Source: Bacillota bacterium (lineage in GTDB: Bacteria > Bacillota > Clostridia > Peptostreptococcales > Anaerovoracaceae). From it: a DNA stretch of 7,433 nt. Of the stretch, positions 5,694 through 7,433 are shown piece by piece. Position numbers and translations under genes: made by a program. The notes beneath the pieces are model-generated. The model was not told the DNA's origin, ran no database searches, and saw only the letters and a program-made list of their open reading frames with translations. Every line of letters starts with the position of its first letter. The first letter of the stretch is position 1. Location of the stretch: NCBI GenBank assembly GCA_029219125.1, contig JAQXSU010000162.1:1-7433 (forward strand). The letters are read 5' to 3'.

Positions 5694-6293
5694 TCAATAC
5701 CCCAGATCGTCATCAATCAGAATAATATGATATTCCGCACCGGTCGGTCTTTCGTACAGAACGGACAGATTGCGGCAGATTCGTTCCGGACTGTTGCAGT
5801 CGTAGCATTGATCCGCTTTCAGTGCACAAGGTGTTTTTCTTTTTAATCGCTGTGCATTCAGCGGTGCAGCAATGTTTCTGGCCCGGTCCAGTGCACTGGC
5901 AAGGTCCGGACATATTTTATTTCTGCCGATGACAAGATAGACTTCCGAAGGTCCAAAGGAAATGGCAGCCACACGGTTTCCTGTATTATCGATATTGACG
6001 ATTTCTCCGGTTTCCGAAATTCCATTGACAGAAGAAATATATACTTCCGATGAAGTTGCTTTTTTCCGTGCCTCCATCACGGTCAGTTCTTCCGGTTTTT
6101 CATCGTGCCAGCACACGTCATTATGGGCAGACAGCATGGGATACAGACCCATCTGACGGACCGTGACCGAACCTCCGATGCCCACCGTTTTCCCGTCGAT
6201 TGCCTGATTCATATAGGCTGCAGCAGATTCCTTATCACAGAACACATGGACGTGATATCCTTTTTGCGTCAGATTTTCAATGAGTTTTTTCAT
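5694..6293 (-). CDS. LUD-domain protein (LutC/YkgG-like) with a four-cysteine C-terminal motif
   Basis: A 199-residue LUD (formerly DUF162) protein. GIGGSVT at 38-44 and the closing segment EYHIILIDDDLGY are typical, as are SSVNGISETGEIVNIDN (87-103) and GRNKI. LutC takes part in iron-sulfur-dependent lactate oxidation with LutA and LutB, but neither is nearby, and many Clostridia carry stand-alone LUD proteins of unknown substrate. Cys156, Cys163, Cys166 and Cys173 (C-x6-C-x2-C-x6-C, in the NSPERICR context) could bind an iron-sulfur cluster or zinc. Its ATG overlaps the flavoprotein stop by ATGA and its stop lies just before the phosphoesterase start, so the three are co-translated. With the flavoprotein upstream, an electron-transfer role is plausible but unproven. 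Confidence 0.88.
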   Translation of the reverse strand: MKKLIENLTQKGYHVHVFCDKESAAAYMNQAIDGKTVGIGGSVTVRQMGLYPMLSAHNDVCWHDEKPEELTVMEARKKATSSEVYISSVNGISETGEIVNIDNTGNRVAAISFGPSEVYLVIGRNKICPDLASALDRARNIAAPLNAQRLKRKTPCALKADQCYDCNSPERICRNLSVLYERPTGAEYHIILIDDDLGY

Positions 6294-6817
6294 CCGATTG
6301 CCTTTCCCAGCTGCACCAGTTTCTCCAGCTCTGCCGTATCCTTCTCCAGATCATCTTTTTCGGTTGCATAGATTGGTTCGTAGAACAAAATCTCCCATCC
6401 CAGGTATTCGGCGATGCAGTCGAACTGTCCTTTGATCAGTCTGTACTGTTCCTCATCAATCGGAGACCCGCCCGGAATGATGAGTCCCACTTTTTTCTTC
6501 AGAAGCTTATGGCCTCTGCAGTAGCATTTATCCAGCACCAGCTTCATCTGGGCGGTAATGCCCCACCAGTAAACCGGAGAACCAAACACGATCAGATCCG
6601 CTGCCACCAGCTTGTCTATCGTCGGATTGGTATCGTCCTTATCCACACAGCCGTTCTGGCATCCGCAGGCGCCGCAGCCCTTGCAAGGCCCGATTTTCAG
6701 TTTATAGGTATCGATAACTTCTACTTCGTGTTCTGCTTTTATCCCCTGCTTCAGTGCGTTGATTGCAGTTACGGTATTTCCCTGTCTCGGGCTTCCGTTT
6801 AAAATTACAATTTTCAT
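6290..6817 (-). CDS. Isf-like iron-sulfur flavoprotein (flavodoxin-fold NAD(P)H-dependent oxidoreductase)
   Basis: A 175-residue flavodoxin-fold protein. The phosphate-binding loop for FMN is LNGSPRQGNT (6-15) and the isoalloxazine loop GSPVYWWGIT (79-88). A compact cysteine block, Cys45-x2-Cys48-x2-Cys51-x-Cys53-x3-Cys57, matches the CX2CX2C-type cluster motif of iron-sulfur flavoproteins (Isf), which shuttle electrons from ferredoxin and can reduce oxygen or peroxide in anaerobes. Many Clostridial relatives are annotated only as NAD(P)H-dependent oxidoreductase. The ATG has GGAGG nine bases upstream. It opens the three-gene operon with a promoter at 6840-6868, after the UvrA-like terminator, and overlaps the LUD gene by four bases. 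A cytoplasmic redox enzyme is clear; its partner and substrate are not. Confidence 0.88.
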   Translation of the reverse strand: MKIVILNGSPRQGNTVTAINALKQGIKAEHEVEVIDTYKLKIGPCKGCGACGCQNGCVDKDDTNPTIDKLVAADLIVFGSPVYWWGITAQMKLVLDKCYCRGHKLLKKKVGLIIPGGSPIDEEQYRLIKGQFDCIAEYLGWEILFYEPIYATEKDDLEKDTAELEKLVQLGKAIG

Positions 6818-6839
6818 TTTCTCTTACCTCCATGGTTAT

Positions 6840-6868
6840 ATCTTAACAACTTTATCTCAAAGAAGCAA
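6840..6868 (-). promoter_or_regulatory. Probable promoter of the flavoprotein-LUD-phosphoesterase operon
   Basis: Minus-strand -35 TTGCTT (6863-6868) and -10 TAAGAT (6840-6845), spaced 17 bases, lie between the UvrA-like terminator and the flavoprotein ribosome site. Matches are 3 of 6 and 4 of 6, so the call depends on position and spacing more than on the boxes. Confidence 0.45.
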
Positions 6869-6870
6869 CA

Positions 6871-6914
6871 GAAAAAGACATGCAAATGAAGTGAATTCTC
6901 TCACTTCATTTGCA
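6871..6914 (-). terminator. Strong intrinsic terminator of the UvrA-like gene
   Basis: A perfect 14-bp stem (6881-6894 with 6901-6914; arm TGCAAATGAAGTGA) around a six-base loop, followed on the minus strand by TGTCTTTTTC. It starts 26 bases beyond the UvrA-like stop codon, separating that gene from the flavoprotein operon. The stem is longer and more AT-rich than most terminators. Confidence 0.85.
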
Positions 6915-6940
6915 ATGCCTTTCAAAGACGTAAAAAGTTG

Positions 6941-7433
6941 TTACAGTGCTTTCCGCAGGTATTCCGCCGTAATCGTCCGGCCTGTTGCTGCCATTTCAGC
7001 CGGCGTGCCGGTGAAGACAATCTCCCCGCCGGCGCTGCCGCCGTCGGGGCCCACGTCGATCAGATAGTCGGCCTGCTTCATCACATCCAGGTTATGTTCG
7101 ATCACGATGACCGTATTGCCGCGGCATACCAGCCGGTCAAACAGTGCCATGAGCGTCTCCACATCGGACGCATGAAGACCGGTGGTCGGCTCGTCCAGCA
7201 CATAGATATTACCCTTTTTATCCAGGTATTTGGCCAGTTTCACCCGCTGCCGCTCGCCGCCGGAGAGCGTGGACAGAGGCTGCCCCAGAGACAGATACGG
7301 CAGTCCGACTTCAATCATGGCATCCAGGGCTTTGCGGATTTTGCGGTGTTCACGGAAAAAGTCCCGGGCTTCGGCAGCAGACATGTCCAGGATTTCCACA
7401 ATGTTTTTCCCGTGATAACGGTAAGACAGCGCC
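6941..7433 (-). CDS. C-terminal part of a UvrA-family ABC ATPase, probably a UvrA2-like paralogue (partial)
   Basis: The frame is open to the right edge, so only the last ~163 residues are seen. They form the end of the second ABC ATPase domain: signature LSGGE (7267-7253), Walker B with IYVLDEPTTGLH just after, and the H-loop EHNLD (from 7099). The first visible residues, ALSYRYHGKNIVEILDM, match the UvrA RYxGKxIAxVLDM region. UvrA dimers recognise damaged DNA in nucleotide excision repair. The wording SLGQPLSTLSGGERQRVKLA with GNIYVLDEPTTGLHASDV, rather than the TTLSGGEAQRVKLA with HFEDI of housekeeping UvrA, points to the shorter UvrA2-like class found as a second copy in many Bacillota, often linked to drug or DNA-damage tolerance. 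The missing N-terminal half would settle this. A strong hairpin terminator follows. Confidence 0.9.
   Translation of the reverse strand, partial: ALSYRYHGKNIVEILDMSAAEARDFFREHRKIRKALDAMIEVGLPYLSLGQPLSTLSGGERQRVKLAKYLDKKGNIYVLDEPTTGLHASDVETLMALFDRLVCRGNTVIVIEHNLDVMKQADYLIDVGPDGGSAGGEIVFTGTPAEMAATGRTITAEYLRKAL

Noticed and set aside
5167..5730. Plus-strand ORF of 187 codons opposite the phosphoesterase
   Set aside because: It is fully antisense to a gene with complete catalytic motifs, has no family resemblance and no good ribosome site.

Overview
The window looks like the chromosome of a low-to-mid GC anaerobic Bacillota (Clostridia or Negativicutes type; I cannot narrow it further). This rests on strong AGGAGG-like ribosome sites, a [FeFe]-hydrogenase-like N-terminus at the left edge, an iron-sulfur flavoprotein, a LUD-domain protein, and best-remembered relatives of most proteins in that phylum. 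Every recognisable gene is on the minus strand, so the biological reading order runs from right (7433) to left (1).

Reading in that direction: the 3' end of a UvrA-type ABC ATPase ends in a strong hairpin terminator. A three-gene operon follows, with its own promoter and near-continuous stop/start overlaps: an Isf-like flavoprotein, a LUD-domain protein with four C-terminal cysteines, and a calcineurin-type phosphoesterase. Next comes a decayed defence segment: the C-terminal two thirds of a Schlafen/AlbA-type ATP-binding protein whose front has been cut away (3861-4829), then the first ~63 codons of a type I restriction-modification HsdM (3598-3786) that break off abruptly.

Right after the HsdM break lies an AT-rich, intact two-gene cassette with the layout of an AbiE type IV toxin-antitoxin system: a winged-helix antitoxin/regulator followed with no gap by a nucleotidyltransferase-like toxin. 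Its promoter carries a perfect 12-bp-arm inverted repeat over the -10 box and most of the spacer, which suggests autoregulation. Then come a low-molecular-weight protein tyrosine phosphatase, preceded by a possible 11-codon leader peptide, and a YczE-type membrane protein joined to it by an ATGA overlap.

At the left end is tRNA-Thr(CGT) with its promoter and terminator. Downstream of it, the tRNA 3' end and the terminator occur a second time, and between the two terminators sits a hairpin-rich segment of about 130 bp bounded by T-arm-like sequences. I find no known feature type that explains this segment, and it is the most unusual structure in the window. The final 118 bases hold the start of a further gene, tentatively a hydrogenase-related iron-sulfur protein. 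There is no CRISPR array, rRNA or recognisable transposase.
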